This document shows positions 63,207 to 64,000 of a stretch of 64,000 bases of DNA, piece after piece. The notes under the pieces were generated by a model, which worked only from the letters and a program-made list of their open reading frames with translations, was not told the DNA's origin and made no database searches. A program made the position numbers and the translations under genes. Within the stretch, counting starts at the first letter, position 1, and the number at the start of each line of letters is the position of its first letter. This DNA comes from Nitzschia sp. pyKryTriq1 (taxonomy: Eukaryota > Bacillariophyta > Bacillariophyceae > Bacillariales > Bacillariaceae), in NCBI GenBank assembly GCA_956465555.1, contig OY101117.1, positions 496,001 to 560,000 on the forward strand, read 5' to 3'.

Positions 63207-64000
63207 ATGCTTTTTCTTTGCGTTCTGTCCTCAATTCTGCTTCATGTGTCGGCGTTCTCGCCTGTCCATTCCAAGTCGGCAGCAGCTGCCCACATGCATG
63301 CAGGACTACGGCCGTCGACACAGATGAACACCCTCCCTAAACTCATCGTCTTTGACCTGGACAATACGCTGTGGAAACCCGAGCTGTATCAGCTTCGTAA
63401 ACTTCAGAGATCGAACACGACCCCAAAAGCAGGAAAAGATGTGCACCTCATGAGTGGGAGCCAAAAAGTCTTGAAGGAACACATTCCTGCCCTGCAACAG
63501 CAAGGTGTCCAATTCGCCGTCGCATCGCGGACCAAAAGCGTGGAATGGGCACATGCACTTCTTGGGCAGTTTGATCTCCTTGATATATTCAATTACGTGG
63601 AGATCGTTCCTGGCAACAAAAAACGACATTTTCAGGACATCCAGAGGGCGAGCGGGATTCCATACGACGCGATGCTCTTCTTTGATGATGCCCGCGATGG
63701 GAAATACGGGAATTGCGAGCCAGTAGCCGAGATGGGTGTTCTTGCCGTCCACTGCCCAAAAGGTCTGGAGTCCGTGGGTATATTTACAAACGCGCTACAG
63801 CATTACAAAGAATGGGATAAAACACCAGGTACTATCATTGAAGCAGACGGTACAATTTCCGTCGGCCAGAATTCAGGGGATGAGAGTACCCGCCAGTATG
63901 GTTTAATCAAAATGATCAATGCGAGCAAACGATATGGATTCATTCGATACCGGGATGGCAAAAGCCGTGATGTTTTCTTTCATTTTAGAAATTTAGATGA
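63207..64000 (+). CDS. Plastid-targeted MDP1-type phosphatase fused to a cold-shock domain (3' truncated by window)
   Basis: The frame from ATG 63207 stays open to the window end (264 codons). It starts MLFLCVLSSILLHVSAF, a signal peptide ending in the A-F motif of diatom plastid presequences. An HAD phosphatase of the magnesium-dependent phosphatase-1 type follows: catalytic FDLDNTLWKPE (Asp50, Asp52), motif II in FAVASRTKSVEWA, the Lys region in EIVPGNKKRHF and motif III/IV in MLFFDDARDGKYGNCEPVAEMG. Family members dephosphorylate protein tyrosine or glycated sugars. After a linker, a cold-shock domain begins near residue 232: GLIKMINASKRYGFIRYRDG (RNP1 type) and DVFFHFRNLD (RNP2 type). The frame and both domains are intact up to the edge. 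An inner Met (residue 40) begins the phosphatase itself and could give a cytosolic form. Confidence 0.9.
   Translation, partial: MLFLCVLSSILLHVSAFSPVHSKSAAAAHMHAGLRPSTQMNTLPKLIVFDLDNTLWKPELYQLRKLQRSNTTPKAGKDVHLMSGSQKVLKEHIPALQQQGVQFAVASRTKSVEWAHALLGQFDLLDIFNYVEIVPGNKKRHFQDIQRASGIPYDAMLFFDDARDGKYGNCEPVAEMGVLAVHCPKGLESVGIFTNALQHYKEWDKTPGTIIEADGTISVGQNSGDESTRQYGLIKMINASKRYGFIRYRDGKSRDVFFHFRNLD

Overview
The window looks like nuclear DNA of a photosynthetic stramenopile, most likely a diatom. The evidence is intron-bearing eukaryotic genes with mostly short GT-AG introns (about 78-162 bp, one of 322 bp), several proteins with a signal peptide followed by an A-F cleavage motif typical of diatom plastid import, a nuclear-encoded bacterial-type sigma factor, a glutathione peroxidase that reads UGA as selenocysteine, and several proteins of the anonymous type common in diatoms. 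The species cannot be named from the sequence alone.

Layout, left to right: the tail of an unknown gene (1-308); a protein with a duplicated Cys/His module (754-2157, minus); alpha-COP of the COPI coat (3528-7609, minus, three exons); a selenocysteine glutathione peroxidase (8499-9077, minus); a 2.8-kb segment bounded by terminal inverted repeats (9536-12341) that carries two decamer arrays and three incomplete gene pieces, including an eS30 ribosomal-protein exon; an EDR2-type lipid-binding protein (13153-14367, minus); a GT10 fucosyltransferase (15070-16326, minus); three predicted plastid proteins (17026-20297); the splicing/decay protein LSM4 (20881-21454); a diatom-type membrane protein with an RS-rich tail (22156-23955, minus); ribosomal protein eL43 (25824-26108); clathrin heavy chain (27715-33208); a choline-transporter-like protein (34141-36343); an unknown secreted or ER protein (37410-38852); a plastid sigma factor (39179-40791, minus); an unknown protein (42264-43235); two large paralogous coiled-coil genes head to head (43317-45734 minus, 46767-51776 plus); an inositol polyphosphate 5-phosphatase with a C2-like tail (52242-54935); an unknown phosphosite-rich protein (55010-57288, minus); an ankyrin/BTB protein (57906-61625, minus); and the start of an MDP1-type phosphatase fused to a cold-shock domain (63207-64000, runs off the window).

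There is no operon logic. The genes are independent housekeeping, membrane-traffic (COPI, clathrin, 5-phosphatase), plastid and lineage-specific genes, separated by 0.1-1.9 kb. Intergenic DNA is strongly enriched in the palindrome TACCGGTA and related GTAC-rich strings. The most unusual items are the TIR-bounded segment with captured gene fragments, the plastid-targeted MDP1/cold-shock fusion, the paired coiled-coil paralogues and the duplicated CX2CX9CX5H module.
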